Assembly: GCA_000402815.1 (NCBI GenBank)
Contig: AQSA01000006.1
Location: 1 to 64,000, forward strand
Reading direction: 5' to 3'
DNA from: Candidatus Neomarinimicrobium atlanticum
GTDB lineage: Bacteria > Fidelibacterota > Marinisomatia > Marinisomatales > Marinisomataceae
DNA: 64,000 bases
Shown one piece after another: positions 17,892 through 26,846 of the stretch; position 1 is the first letter of the stretch, and every line of letters starts with the position of its first letter. The notes below the pieces were generated by a model. The model was not told the DNA's origin. It saw only the letters and a program-made list of their open reading frames with translations, and searched no databases. The translations under genes were made by a program, and so were the position numbers.

Positions 17892-18990
17892 AAAAATAGT
17901 TCTTATTGCTGGAGAAGATTCGGGTGATTTACATGGTGCCGAGCTAATAAAGGCATTAAAAAATTTGAACACTAATTACGAGTTCTCTGGAATTGGTGGC
18001 GAAAAAATGATCCAACAAGGATTGGTGCCAATTGAACATATTAAAAATCTTAACGTTATTGGCCTTGTTGAAGTTCTAAAACATTATCCCAGAATTAAAA
18101 AAATTTTTAATAAAACCTTATCCTTTATTAAAAAAGTAAGGCCTGAAAAAGTTATTCTTATTGATTACCCTGGATTTAATTTAAAGTTAGCAGAAAAAAT
18201 ATCTAACCTAGGAATAGAGGTTTCCTATTTCATCCTACCCCAGGTTTGGGCTTGGAGAAGTTCTCGAGCGAAAATTTTAGAAAAAAATACTAATAAGCGC
18301 ATTAGTATCATTCCTTTAGAAAAAGATTGGTTTAAAAAACGAGATATTAAAATTTCGTATGTTGGTAACCCGCTAATAGATCTTAAAAAGGTTAAGTCAG
18401 ACAAAAGCGCTTTACATGCAAGGTATAATATTTTGCCAAATGATAAAATTGTGGTTTTAATGCCTGGTAGCAGAAAGTCTGAAATTCAAAGACATTGGCC
18501 TATTTTTTTACAAACACTAAATCTTATGCAAAAAAATTCACTTTATAACATAGTACCTATATTGCTAGAGGCCCCAAATGTTGAAATCAACAATATTCCT
18601 AACCATGTTATAGCAACTAAAGATTATCATCATGAAATTTTATCTATTGCAGATGCTGCAATTGTGTGTTCGGGTACAGCAACCCTTGAAACTGCAATTC
18701 TCGGCTGTCCAATGGTTGTTTGCTATCAATTATCTCCTATTACCTGGTTCTTGGCCCAAAGAATGTCATCTGTAAAGTATCTATCTTTAGTAAATCTTAT
18801 TAGTGAAAAAGATGTGGTTAAAGAGTTATTACAAAACAATATGAGTGCTAAAAATATAGTGGAGGAAATTATTTATTTACTATCTGAACATGGTAAAAAA
18901 ACTATAAAAAAAGATTATGCTTTGCTTGTGGATTCCTTAGAATCAAAAACAAGTGCATATCAAGAGGCTGCGAAATATATACTGCAATAA
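17881..18990 (+). CDS. lpxB: Lipid-A-disaccharide synthase
   Basis: Glycosyltransferase (family GT19) joining UDP-diacylglucosamine and lipid X into the lipid A disaccharide at the inner membrane. Starting at ATG 17881 gives 369 residues beginning MAHKKIVLIAGEDSGDLHGA, the family N-terminus; an earlier in-frame ATG at 17860 would only add residues from within the previous gene. Other motifs are ISYFILPQVWAW-like text near 120, MPGSRKSEIQRHWP near 200, and CSGTATLETAILGCPMVV near 270. It overlaps the preceding oxidoreductase by 11 bases. This gene shows that the organism makes lipopolysaccharide. Confidence 0.94.
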   Translation: MAHKKIVLIAGEDSGDLHGAELIKALKNLNTNYEFSGIGGEKMIQQGLVPIEHIKNLNVIGLVEVLKHYPRIKKIFNKTLSFIKKVRPEKVILIDYPGFNLKLAEKISNLGIEVSYFILPQVWAWRSSRAKILEKNTNKRISIIPLEKDWFKKRDIKISYVGNPLIDLKKVKSDKSALHARYNILPNDKIVVLMPGSRKSEIQRHWPIFLQTLNLMQKNSLYNIVPILLEAPNVEINNIPNHVIATKDYHHEILSIADAAIVCSGTATLETAILGCPMVVCYQLSPITWFLAQRMSSVKYLSLVNLISEKDVVKELLQNNMSAKNIVEEIIYLLSEHGKKTIKKDYALLVDSLESKTSAYQEAAKYILQ

Positions 18991-18993
18991 ATT

Positions 18994-19620
18994 ATGATAT
19001 ACAAAATCAAAACCTTTGTGGTAAAACTTATAATCCAATTTCTGTATGGGTTTAACAAATGGGAGATTTTGGGAGAAGAAAATATCACCAGCTTAGTAGA
19101 TAAGAATCAATCTTTCATTCTGGTTACCTGGCATGGAAAAGTTTTGTCTGTTTTTAAATATTTTGCAAATAAAAATTATATCGGTCTTGCAAGCAAAAGC
19201 AAGGATGGTAGCTTAATTGCTGATGTGGCTATAAAAATGGGTTATAAACTTGTAAGAGGTTCAAGCGGAAAGGGTGGGAGTGAAGCTTATCAAGAGATGG
19301 TAGCATTGCTCAAAAATCCATCTGTTCGGCTAATTATTACTCCAGATGGCCCAACTGGACCTGAACATATTCCCAAGGCTGGTGCGGTGCGCTTAGCAAG
19401 AGAAAGTGGAGTGCCTATTATACCTGTTATTGGACATGTAGCAAAAAGCTGGAAGTTTAAAAATTGGCATACTTTTTATGTCAGTAAACCGTTCAGTAAA
19501 ACAAAGCTAGTTATTGGAAGTCCATTATACTTTAACAAAGAACAATCGATTGATGAATGCTTAGGTGTTGTTAAAGAATCTCTAATGTTAACTGATGAAA
19601 TGGCGTCTTCAGATGCGTAG
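18994..19620 (+). CDS. DUF374 lysophospholipid acyltransferase family protein
   Basis: A 208-residue membrane-associated acyltransferase of the LPLAT/DUF374 group. It has a hydrophobic N-terminus, the active-site-like TWHGKVLSVFKYF (His with a following acidic residue lost, as in this subgroup), KSKDGSLIADVAIKMGY, LVRGSSGKGGSEAYQEM, ITPDGPTGP and PKAGAVRLARESGVPIIPV. DUF374 proteins commonly sit in lipid A gene clusters, as here between lpxB and lpxK, and probably acylate a lipid A precursor, though the exact step is inferred. It ends within the lpxK start (8-base overlap). Confidence 0.85.
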   Translation: MIYKIKTFVVKLIIQFLYGFNKWEILGEENITSLVDKNQSFILVTWHGKVLSVFKYFANKNYIGLASKSKDGSLIADVAIKMGYKLVRGSSGKGGSEAYQEMVALLKNPSVRLIITPDGPTGPEHIPKAGAVRLARESGVPIIPVIGHVAKSWKFKNWHTFYVSKPFSKTKLVIGSPLYFNKEQSIDECLGVVKESLMLTDEMASSDA

Positions 19621-20608
19621 CATTTTATCTATTTTTTTATTTTTTTTCCCTATACATCTTTTATTTATCAAAATAAAAAACTTTGCTTATGATAACAATG
19701 TACTAAAGCCCACTATTATAGATCGAACAGTTATTAGTGTTGGCAATATTTCACTTGGTGGGTCAGGTAAAACTCCTTTTACTATAGCATTATCTAATTT
19801 TTTATATAAAAAGGGTTTTTCTGTTGGTGTAATAACAAGGGGATATGGAAGAAAAAATAGTCATGATAGTTTTTTACTTGATCAACAGTCTTGGGAAGAT
19901 TGCGGTGATGAAACTCTAGTGTTAAAAAATAATCTAGATCCATCAATACCTATTTATGTATCAAAAAATAAGATTTTTGCTGCTGAGACACTAGCGAAAA
20001 TGGGCTGTGATATTATTATTCTAGATGATGCTTTTCAGCATCGTAAAATTTCTCGAGACATTGATATTGTTCTTTTAACTCCAGACGAATTAGTAAACAA
20101 AAATAAAAAAACATTCCCGTGGGGTTTGTTAAGAGAGCCGTTTTATAATATAAAGAGGGCTAATATGGTAATTACTACTAAAGAAAATTTATATAACGAA
20201 AAAAAATCAAAAAAATACTCTCTTTCTCTTAACACTAAGTTTCAAGATGAATTGTTATGTTCAATAAAAAACACTAATACAAACATCGAAAGTTTGTCAA
20301 AGATAAACAGCTTGTTGTCTATATGTGCAATTGGAAAGCCAGAGAGCTTTCATAATAGCTTAAGATCTCTAAAAATCAACCCCCTGAAAGATTTAACGTA
20401 TTCTGATCATTATAATTTCACGAAAAAAGATGTGGACATAATTATAGATAAAATAAAAAAATATAGTATAAAGGGTATTGTATGTACAGAAAAGGATTGG
20501 GTAAAATTAATAAGTTTTCAGGATGAGATAGTAATTCCTATTTATGCTGTTAGGCTTAATTATAGCCTAAATAAAGATATTGAAAAGACTGTTTTACGTC
20601 TATTATAA
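19613..20608 (+). CDS. lpxK: Tetraacyldisaccharide 4'-kinase
   Basis: Inner-membrane kinase that phosphorylates the lipid A disaccharide at position 4'. From ATG 19613 the protein has 331 residues: an N-terminal hydrophobic anchor (MRSILSIFLFFFPIHLLF), then SVGNISLGGSGKTPFTIAL with the P-loop, GVITRGYGRK, GDETLVL, IYVSKNK, DDAFQHRKISRDIDIVLL and LLREP. These match LpxK. The C-terminal part has YSDHYNFTKKDVD and CTEKDWVKL. The frame extends six codons upstream, but the chosen start places Met directly before the anchor. Last gene of the lipid A cluster. Confidence 0.93.
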   Translation: MRSILSIFLFFFPIHLLFIKIKNFAYDNNVLKPTIIDRTVISVGNISLGGSGKTPFTIALSNFLYKKGFSVGVITRGYGRKNSHDSFLLDQQSWEDCGDETLVLKNNLDPSIPIYVSKNKIFAAETLAKMGCDIIILDDAFQHRKISRDIDIVLLTPDELVNKNKKTFPWGLLREPFYNIKRANMVITTKENLYNEKKSKKYSLSLNTKFQDELLCSIKNTNTNIESLSKINSLLSICAIGKPESFHNSLRSLKINPLKDLTYSDHYNFTKKDVDIIIDKIKKYSIKGIVCTEKDWVKLISFQDEIVIPIYAVRLNYSLNKDIEKTVLRLL

Positions 20609-20623
20609 ATATTTTCTAGATTA

Positions 20624-20652
20624 TTGACTTTGCATATGTTATAAGCTAAGTT
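20624..20652 (+). promoter_or_regulatory. Possible sigma-70-like promoter for exbB-exbD-exbD-tonB
   Basis: TTGACT at 20624-20629 and TAAGTT at 20647-20652 are 17 bases apart, about 30 bases upstream of the exbB ATG, in the 75-base gap after lpxK. The segment TTATAAGCTAAGTTTTT in the same place is nearly repeated upstream of uvrA, so the real -10 could instead be TATAAG. A strong ribosome site TAGGAGG follows. This is only a pattern match. Confidence 0.35.
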
Positions 20653-20683
20653 TTTGAACATTTAACACATTAGGAGGATTTAA

Positions 20684-21289
20684 ATGGTAGAATTATTTTT
20701 AGAAGGTGGTCCGTTTATGTGGCCAATTTTGTTACTTTTATTAGCAGGCTTAGGGTTAGTCGGAGAGCGTGCATATTCACTCAATCAATCTCAAGCAGAT
20801 TCTGAAGGATTTATGGACGCATTAAGACAATCACTTAAATCTGGTGGTACAAAAAAAGCTTTGGGTGTTTGTGCAGATCATGATGGTCCAGTATCAAATA
20901 TTTGTGAAGCTGGTTTATCTAGAGTTGGAAAAGGAAGTGATAGAGTAGAAAAAGCAATCGAGAATGCTGGATCTCTTGAAATGGCTTTCCTAGAAAAGAA
21001 CATGGGTTGGTTAACAGCAATTATTGCTATTGCTCCAATGATGGGTTTCACAGGAACTGTAGCTGGTATGATTTTTGCATTTGATGCGATTGCGGCAGCA
21101 AATGATATTTCTCCGGCAGTAGTAGCTGTGGGTATTTCTCAAGCATTGTTAACAACAGCTTTTGGACTAATTGTTGCTATGATTATTCAAATCTGTCAAA
21201 ATTTCTTCTCTTCCATGATTGATGGAATGGTTTTAGATATGGAAGAAAGATCAATTGAATTAACGGATCTCTTAAGAGACGCTAAATAG
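20684..21289 (+). CDS. exbB: MotA/TolQ/ExbB proton channel family protein
   Basis: Inner-membrane stator subunit that uses the proton gradient to energise TonB. It has 201 residues with one N-terminal helix (FMWPILLLLLAGLGLVGERA) and two C-terminal helices (WLTAIIAIAPMMGFTGTVAGM and VAVGISQALLTTAFGLIVAM). The GFTGTVAGM and ALxTTAxGL motifs are the channel-lining signatures of the family. A clear TAGGAGG ribosome site precedes the ATG. It heads a four-gene unit with two exbD genes and tonB, separated by 5 bases or less, pointing to TonB-dependent uptake across the outer membrane. Confidence 0.93.
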   Translation: MVELFLEGGPFMWPILLLLLAGLGLVGERAYSLNQSQADSEGFMDALRQSLKSGGTKKALGVCADHDGPVSNICEAGLSRVGKGSDRVEKAIENAGSLEMAFLEKNMGWLTAIIAIAPMMGFTGTVAGMIFAFDAIAAANDISPAVVAVGISQALLTTAFGLIVAMIIQICQNFFSSMIDGMVLDMEERSIELTDLLRDAK

Positions 21290-21294
21290 TTTAG

Positions 21295-21693
21295 ATGGCT
21301 ATAAGAGAGAGAAAAGCTAGAACTGGAGCTATCCCTGAAGGTGGGATGGCAGACATTGCCTTTTTATTATTGGTATTCTTCTTGGTCACTACAACCATTG
21401 ATATGGATAAAGGGCTTGGAATTATTTTACCAGCTGAAGGACAAGAACTAGAAATCAATAAGAAAAATATTCTTAATTGCTTAATTAGTTCTTCTGGCGC
21501 TGTTTTGCTAGGCGGCGAGCCTGTGGAATTAAAGGATTTAAGCCGTAGGGTAAAAGAAGAGCTTAGGGAAAACGATAAATTAATTGTTTCAGTAAAAGCT
21601 CATGAAAAGGCTCAGTATGATGTATATATTGAAGTGTTAGATCAACTGAAGCTAGCAAAAGCTACTCGTATATCAATCGCGGAGACAGAATGA
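21295..21693 (+). CDS. exbD: ExbD/TolR family biopolymer transport protein (first copy)
   Basis: A 132-residue partner of ExbB: a short cytoplasmic start, one membrane helix (GGMADIAFLLLVFFLVTTTID) containing the essential membrane Asp, and a periplasmic domain with the typical end YDVYIEVLDQLKLAKATRISIAE. Its periplasmic domain differs from that of the next gene, so the two probably have distinct positions in the complex. It lies 5 bases after exbB and its stop overlaps the next start by 4 bases. Paired exbD genes are common in Bacteroidota-related phyla. Confidence 0.92.
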   Translation: MAIRERKARTGAIPEGGMADIAFLLLVFFLVTTTIDMDKGLGIILPAEGQELEINKKNILNCLISSSGAVLLGGEPVELKDLSRRVKEELRENDKLIVSVKAHEKAQYDVYIEVLDQLKLAKATRISIAETE

Positions 21694-22103
21694 AATTTAG
21701 AAGAAAATCTGGTGTAGAATCAAAAATATCAACCTCCTCAATGCCGGATATCATTTTTATGCTTCTTATTTTCTTTATGGTAACAACTGTATTAAGAGAA
21801 TATTCGGGATTACCAGTATCTTTGCCAAAAGCAGAGCGTATTGAAAAACTAGAGTCTAAAAGACATACATCAGATATTTGGGTATCAAAAGATGGTTTAA
21901 TTTCTATTGAAGATAAGTTATTTAATAATGATGATGTTCGTCATATAATGTACGAAAAAAGAGCTGCTGACCCACAGTTAACAGTATCTCTAAAAGCAGA
22001 TCAAGCTGCTCGTATGGAAGTAATTTCTGGCGTACATAACGAACTTAGAAAAGCTGATGCACTCAAGCTCAACTATTCAACAAAAGTAAAGGTGCCTAAT
22101 TAA
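21690..22103 (+). CDS. exbD: ExbD/TolR family biopolymer transport protein (second copy)
   Basis: A 137-residue ExbD paralogue. It has a membrane helix SSMPDIIFMLLIFFMVTTVLR with the conserved Asp early in the helix, then a longer periplasmic part beginning EYSGLPVSLPKAERIEKLES and ending RKADALKLNYSTKVKV. The 'LPVSLPKAERIEKL' region resembles the linker of the two-ExbD systems seen in the FCB group. It overlaps the previous exbD by 4 bases and shares one base with tonB. Role: links the proton channel to TonB. Confidence 0.92.
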   Translation: MKFRRKSGVESKISTSSMPDIIFMLLIFFMVTTVLREYSGLPVSLPKAERIEKLESKRHTSDIWVSKDGLISIEDKLFNNDDVRHIMYEKRAADPQLTVSLKADQAARMEVISGVHNELRKADALKLNYSTKVKVPN

Positions 22104-22801
22104 TGGATTTTGATGCTATAAAAAAATTCTTTTCAAAAATTAGCCCCATTTCTTGGACTGTTGATTTCTTATTAAGTCGTGCAAACCTAGCAAGTCATAC
22201 TTTAAAACAAAAGTACTCTTCTGTTTTAAGGATAGGCGGTTTATTTGGTTGTATTTTTATGTTACTAGGGTTTTATAGTTTGCAGCGCTTCGAAAATGAC
22301 ATTGATATCGAAACAGAAGGTCAAATAATTATTGAAAATATTGAAATACCGGAGACGCAACAATTTGAAACGCCTCCACCTCCTGCTAGACCCTCTATAC
22401 CAGTAGAGTCTGAAGATGATGATCTTGCAGATGACTTAACAATCGAGGAAACTGATTTAGATAATTTTGATGCTTGGGATGCACCACCCCCACCTCCTTC
22501 AGGACCACAAGTTAAGTTTATTCCTTATGACAAAGCGCCTGTACCGTTGATGCCAATTAGACCAGTATATCCAGATATTGCGCAAGAAGCAGGAATTGAA
22601 GGACAAGTTATTGTTCAATGTTTTATTGATAAAAAAGGGAAGGTAACAGAAACAATTATTCTTAAAGGAATTCCAAATACCGGTTTAAATGAATCAGCTA
22701 TTGCTGCTCTTAGAAAAACAAGATTTAGGCCCGCCAAGCAAAGAGAAACGAAAGTTGGTGTATGGATTACAATTCCGATCAACTTTACTCTGCAGAACTA
22801 A
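22103..22801 (+). CDS. tonB: TonB family energy transducer
   Basis: A 232-residue periplasm-spanning protein that passes ExbB/ExbD energy to outer-membrane receptors. A membrane helix lies at about residues 41-60 (VLRIGGLFGCIFMLLGFYSL), followed by a proline- and acid-rich linker with PPPPARPSIP and DAPPPPPSG. The C-terminal TonB domain (about 145-232) reads PLMPIRPVYPDIAQEAGIEG, QVIVQCFIDKKGKV, NESAIAALRKTRFRPA and ends WITIPINFTLQN. The stop overlaps by 17 bases the end of the opposing FAH gene. No TonB-dependent receptor is in the window. Confidence 0.93.
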   Translation: MDFDAIKKFFSKISPISWTVDFLLSRANLASHTLKQKYSSVLRIGGLFGCIFMLLGFYSLQRFENDIDIETEGQIIIENIEIPETQQFETPPPPARPSIPVESEDDDLADDLTIEETDLDNFDAWDAPPPPPSGPQVKFIPYDKAPVPLMPIRPVYPDIAQEAGIEGQVIVQCFIDKKGKVTETIILKGIPNTGLNESAIAALRKTRFRPAKQRETKVGVWITIPINFTLQN

Positions 22802-23432
22802 CTGTAATAGTTTTTAAAGTTTTATTACCAAAGCCAATTTCAACTTTATCTTTTGTTCGCAAACTACCTACTCCCCGAGGGGTTCCGGTAAAGATTATAT
22901 CACCTTTCATCAATGGAATTTTATTAGACAAAAAATAAATTTGTTCTGCATAAGAAAATGTCATTTGTTTAAAATTTCCTTGCTGTTTTCTTTCGCCATT
23001 AAGATTCAACCAAAAATCTTCATTGATAGGTTTTGATAAAAAGTTTGAAACTACTGCCGCCCCTGAAAAAGACTTAGATAAAAGCCACGGTAATTTTTTG
23101 CTTTTAAGCTGGTTTTGATATTCCCTATCTGTTAAATCAATCCCTATAGCATATCCATCAATAAATGATCGTGAGTCTTGTAGGGATGTTCCTACTCCGT
23201 CCTTACCCACCAAAAGAACAATCTCTACTTCATAATCTATATTTCTGTTTTGCGGCATAAATATCTTTTGGGTTGTATTTAGCGATGGAAGTGATTTTTG
23301 AAAAAAGAATGGTTCTATTGGCTCGGTATTCCCTAGTTCTTCAGCATGCTCACTATAGTTCCGTCCAATACAATAGATGTTTTTTACTACTATATTCTCA
23401 TTATTATCTTTTTGTATAGTATAATTTTTCAA
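22785..23432 (-). CDS. Fumarylacetoacetate hydrolase (FAH) family protein
   Basis: Probable metal-dependent hydrolase or decarboxylase acting on a 2-oxo/acylpyruvate. Motifs are YCIGRNYSEHAEELG, IDYEVEIVLLVGKDG (metal-binding Glu pair), IDLTDREYQ, LLSKSFSGAAVVSNFL and FTGTPRGVG at the end. The open frame reaches an ATG at 23480 inside sdhB, but a TTG at 23430-23432 has AGGATTACT as ribosome site and starts 7 bases after the sdhB stop, giving 215 residues; I prefer it. SDH-linked FAH proteins may act on oxaloacetate or fumarylpyruvate; the substrate cannot be read here. Confidence 0.82.
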   Translation of the reverse strand: MKNYTIQKDNNENIVVKNIYCIGRNYSEHAEELGNTEPIEPFFFQKSLPSLNTTQKIFMPQNRNIDYEVEIVLLVGKDGVGTSLQDSRSFIDGYAIGIDLTDREYQNQLKSKKLPWLLSKSFSGAAVVSNFLSKPINEDFWLNLNGERKQQGNFKQMTFSYAEQIYFLSNKIPLMKGDIIFTGTPRGVGSLRTKDKVEIGFGNKTLKTITVSSAE

Positions 23433-23439
23433 AGTAATC

Positions 23440-24198
23440 CTATTTTTTCTTAATAAAACTACCAAGTTGAGCTTTAACAAATTCTCTATTCAAACGAGCT
23501 ATATTTGTCTGTGATATTTCTTTTGGACATTCTGCGGAACAGGCCCCCGTGTTAGTACATGCTCCAAAACCTTCAGCGTCCATGGTTGCCACCATCTTAT
23601 TTACTCTATCTGCCTGTTCTACTTCTCCTTGTGGTAAAAGAGCTAAATGTGATACTTTCGCTGAAGTAAATAGCATGGCTGATGAGTTTTTGCACGCAGC
23701 AACACATGCGCCACAGCCAATGCATGCTGCCGATAAAAATGCTTCGTCTGCATTACTTTTTTGAATTGGAATATAATTTGCTTCTTCTGCTTTACCGGTA
23801 TCAACAGACACAAAGCCTGACGCAGAAATAATACGATCGAAAGATTTTCTGTCCACAGAGAGGTCTTTAATTACGCCAAATGATTTTGCTCTAAATGGTT
23901 CTAATAAAATATCGTCTTCATCGTTAAAAGATCTCATATGCAACTGACAAACTGTTGTGGCTTTTTGTGGGCCATGCGGTCTTCCGTTTATCATAAAACC
24001 ACATGAACCGCATATTCCCTCTCTGCAGTCATGATCAAAAGCTACGGGATCCTTTTTTTCTTTAACTAGTTTATTGTTTAGAATATCTAGCATTTCTAAG
24101 AAAGAAATATTCGGATCTACGTTTTCTAGTCTATAGTCATGAAGCTTACCGTCTTTTTTATCTGATGGTTGTCTCCAAATTTTTAAATTAATATTCAT
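23440..24198 (-). CDS. sdhB: Succinate dehydrogenase/fumarate reductase iron-sulfur subunit
   Basis: Electron-transfer subunit of complex II with three Fe-S clusters, 252 residues. The 2Fe-2S ligands are in FDHDCREGICGSCGFMIN plus a later Cys (TTVCQLHM). The second domain holds CIGCGACVAACKNSS and GACTNTGACSAECPKEI, the 4Fe-4S and 3Fe-4S ligands. The spacing and the sequence HGPQKATTVCQ resemble type-B (Bacteroidetes/epsilonproteobacterial) subunits. It starts on the last base of sdhA (the stop and start overlap by one base). Confidence 0.95.
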   Translation of the reverse strand: MNINLKIWRQPSDKKDGKLHDYRLENVDPNISFLEMLDILNNKLVKEKKDPVAFDHDCREGICGSCGFMINGRPHGPQKATTVCQLHMRSFNDEDDILLEPFRAKSFGVIKDLSVDRKSFDRIISASGFVSVDTGKAEEANYIPIQKSNADEAFLSAACIGCGACVAACKNSSAMLFTSAKVSHLALLPQGEVEQADRVNKMVATMDAEGFGACTNTGACSAECPKEISQTNIARLNREFVKAQLGSFIKKK

Positions 24199-26120
24199 TA
24201 TTTATAGCTTCTGGTTTTTAATTTGACGTTCTTATATTTTAACTCTTCTTTAAAAAGGCTGGGCTTACCATTTTTATTATATCCCCACGCAGCAACATAT
24301 TTAAAATCTTTATCATTTCTTTCTGCTTCATTCTCAGCTGTTTGGTATTCTTCTCTAAAATGTGCTCCACAAGATTCATTTCTATCTAGAGCATCATACG
24401 CCATTAATTCGGCGAGCTCTATAAAATCCTTTAATCTTAGTGCTTTTTCTAGCTCTTGATTCATGTCCTTGTCACTACCTGGAATAGATACATTTTTCCA
24501 AAACTTTTCTTTAATTTTTGGAATAGAATCAATGGCATGATTAAGCCCTTTTTTATCTCTTGCCATACCAACCTTGTCCCAAACTACCTTACCAAGCTCT
24601 CTATGAACCTCATCCACTACTAAATCTCCTTTAATAGACATAATTTTTTCAATATCTTTTTCTGTTTCTTCTACTGCATCTACAAATTCTTTTTGATCTG
24701 TTTTATTTGAAAAGTCTGGATTTTCTGTAGCTAAATAATCCATTATCGTGTGTGGTGCTACAAAGTAACCGTCTGCTAATCCCTGCATAAGTGCGCTTGC
24801 GCCTAAGCGGTTTGCTCCGTGGTCAGAAAAATTACTCTCCCCAATAGAGAAAAGTCCTGGAATAGTAGTCATAAGATTATAGTCTACCCACAGTCCTCCC
24901 ATTGTATAGTGAACCGCTGGGTATATCTTCATCGGTGTTTTATATGGATTTTCGTCCGTAATGTTTTGATACATATCAAATAAATTTCCATATTTTTCTT
25001 TAATGAATTGTTCTCCCTTTTCTTTGATAGCTTTTTTAAAATCAAGATAAACAGCTACTCCTGTATTGCCCACTCCTTGACCGTTATCACAAACTTCCTT
25101 TGCTCTTCTACTAGCAACATCTCTGGGTACGAGATTACCAAACGCTGGATATATTCTTTCTAAATAATAATCTCTTTCTTCTTCCGGGATATCTACTGCT
25201 TTTCTGGTATCATTCTTTTTCTTTGGTACCCAAACTCTTCCATCGTTTCTTAAGCTTTCGCTCATTAAGGTAAGTTTAGATTGAAAATCATTTTTTACTG
25301 GAATACAAGTTGGATGTATTTGAGTAAAACTAGGGTTTGCGAACAACGCCCCCTTTCTGTGTGCTCTCCAATTTGCTGTTACGTTACTTGCCATAGCGTT
25401 TGTTGATAGATAATACACGTTGGAATATCCGCCGGTTGCAAGAATTACAACATCGGCTGAATGTGATTCAATTTTACCATTTAATAAATTTCTTGTAACA
25501 ATACCCTTTGCTTTTCCATCGACGGTAACAATATCTAGCATGTCATGTCTAGGATAAAAAGATACTTTTCCTGAGTTCGTTTGTCTGCTTAGAGCAGAAT
25601 ATGCTCCCAATAATAATTGTTGTCCAGTTTGTCCTCTGGCATAAAATGTACGTGAAACCTGTACTCCGCCAAAAGATCTATTATCTAATAAACCGCCGTA
25701 CTCTCTTGCAAAAGGAACCCCCTGTGCTACGCATTGATCAATAATATTAACGCTTAGCTCTGCAAGACGATAAACATTATCTTCTCTAGATCTAAAATCT
25801 CCCCCTTTAATGGTATCATAAAAAAGCCTCATCACGCTATCACCGTCTTGTTTATAGTTTTTTGCTGCGTTTATACCGCCCTGAGCTGCAATACTATGTG
25901 CTCTTCTAGGAGATTCGTGATATGAAAAAGCGTGAATATTAAATCCTTTTTCTGCTAACGTTGCTGCGGCAGAAGCTCCTGCTAAACCAGTCCCAATAAT
26001 GATCACTTTATACTTATTTGCCTCTTCTGGGGTAAGCTTATTAAGTGTTTTTTTATAATCTTCCCACTTGGTGTGAAGCTCTCCATTCGGAGCATTAGAG
26101 TTAAGTTTAAAATCGTTCAT
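24198..26120 (-). CDS. sdhA: Succinate dehydrogenase/fumarate reductase flavoprotein subunit
   Basis: Catalytic FAD subunit of complex II, 640 residues from the ATG at 26120. That start lies 2 bases after the sdhC stop; an open extension to 26192 would overlap sdhC. The FAD-binding fold reads [21 protein letters not shown], and [15 protein letters not shown] contains the His that binds FAD covalently. Active-site and C-terminal pieces include [43 protein letters not shown] and [14 protein letters not shown]. The last motif, together with single SdhC, is typical of the type-B enzyme. Direction of the reaction (succinate oxidation or fumarate reduction) is not decided by sequence. Confidence 0.96.
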   Translation of the reverse strand: MNDFKLNSNAPNGELHTKWEDYKKTLNKLTPEEANKYKVIIIGTGLAGASAAATLAEKGFNIHAFSYHESPRRAHSIAAQGGINAAKNYKQDGDSVMRLFYDTIKGGDFRSREDNVYRLAELSVNIIDQCVAQGVPFAREYGGLLDNRSFGGVQVSRTFYARGQTGQQLLLGAYSALSRQTNSGKVSFYPRHDMLDIVTVDGKAKGIVTRNLLNGKIESHSADVVILATGGYSNVYYLSTNAMASNVTANWRAHRKGALFANPSFTQIHPTCIPVKNDFQSKLTLMSESLRNDGRVWVPKKKNDTRKAVDIPEEERDYYLERIYPAFGNLVPRDVASRRAKEVCDNGQGVGNTGVAVYLDFKKAIKEKGEQFIKEKYGNLFDMYQNITDENPYKTPMKIYPAVHYTMGGLWVDYNLMTTIPGLFSIGESNFSDHGANRLGASALMQGLADGYFVAPHTIMDYLATENPDFSNKTDQKEFVDAVEETEKDIEKIMSIKGDLVVDEVHRELGKVVWDKVGMARDKKGLNHAIDSIPKIKEKFWKNVSIPGSDKDMNQELEKALRLKDFIELAELMAYDALDRNESCGAHFREEYQTAENEAERNDKDFKYVAAWGYNKNGKPSLFKEELKYKNVKLKTRSYK

Positions 26121-26122
26121 AT

Positions 26123-26782
26123 TTATATAAGCCTTATGATAAAACCAAACCATAGTGGAATGGAAATAAATCCAAGAGGAATCCAAAACCAAAATATGAT
26201 TGATACATTGTTATACAATTTTTCATATTCTGTTCCTACAATACCAAGTGTTTGCCCGGCAGAAGAAAATCCGTGCTTAAGATGATATCCAAGCAATGCG
26301 ATAGCAACAATATAAAAAACTGAAAAAAATGGGTTTGCAAATCCTACCTCATTGCCCAAAACAACCTCATAATAGCTCATCCCTTGCATATCAAAATTAA
26401 ATTTATACCAGAAAGTGGCCCAGTGTGTTACTAGAAATATAAAGATAAAACTTCCCGTAAATGCTGCATATCTAGCAGATGAAGACGTATTTTCTTTACT
26501 ATATGAGTCTATATTTTTTTTGGCTTTTCTATTTTTCCACCATAATAATATTCCGCTATATGCATGACTTAAAACAAATGCTAATAAAAAAAATTCTGCA
26601 ATTCTAATTAGGAATCCCAGCTTATGAAGTTTTTCAACATATCCGTTAAACGCTGCTTCGCTCACAAAAAGAAATAGGTTTCCAAATAGATGGAACGCCA
26701 TAAAGAAAGATAGCAATAATCCTGTTATTGCCATTAAAATTTTTCTTCCAATTGAAGATGTTAATATTTGAAATATGGACAT
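26123..26782 (-). CDS. sdhC: Succinate dehydrogenase cytochrome b subunit, type B
   Basis: Single large membrane anchor of complex II, 219 residues from ATG 26782, with about five hydrophobic helices: [79 protein letters not shown] and [19 protein letters not shown]. Conserved His residues for two hemes appear as [22 protein letters not shown] and GYHLKHG. No separate sdhD is present, in line with type B. It is divergent from the ggt-like gene, sharing a 64-base regulatory gap. Confidence 0.92.
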   Translation of the reverse strand: MSIFQILTSSIGRKILMAITGLLLSFFMAFHLFGNLFLFVSEAAFNGYVEKLHKLGFLIRIAEFFLLAFVLSHAYSGILLWWKNRKAKKNIDSYSKENTSSSARYAAFTGSFIFIFLVTHWATFWYKFNFDMQGMSYYEVVLGNEVGFANPFFSVFYIVAIALLGYHLKHGFSSAGQTLGIVGTEYEKLYNNVSIIFWFWIPLGFISIPLWFGFIIRLI

Positions 26783-26846
26783 AAATTTACCTAGTGCTAA
26801 AGTCAATGTTATAACCCGTTTCGCTAAAGGTAAAGACAAAAAAAAT

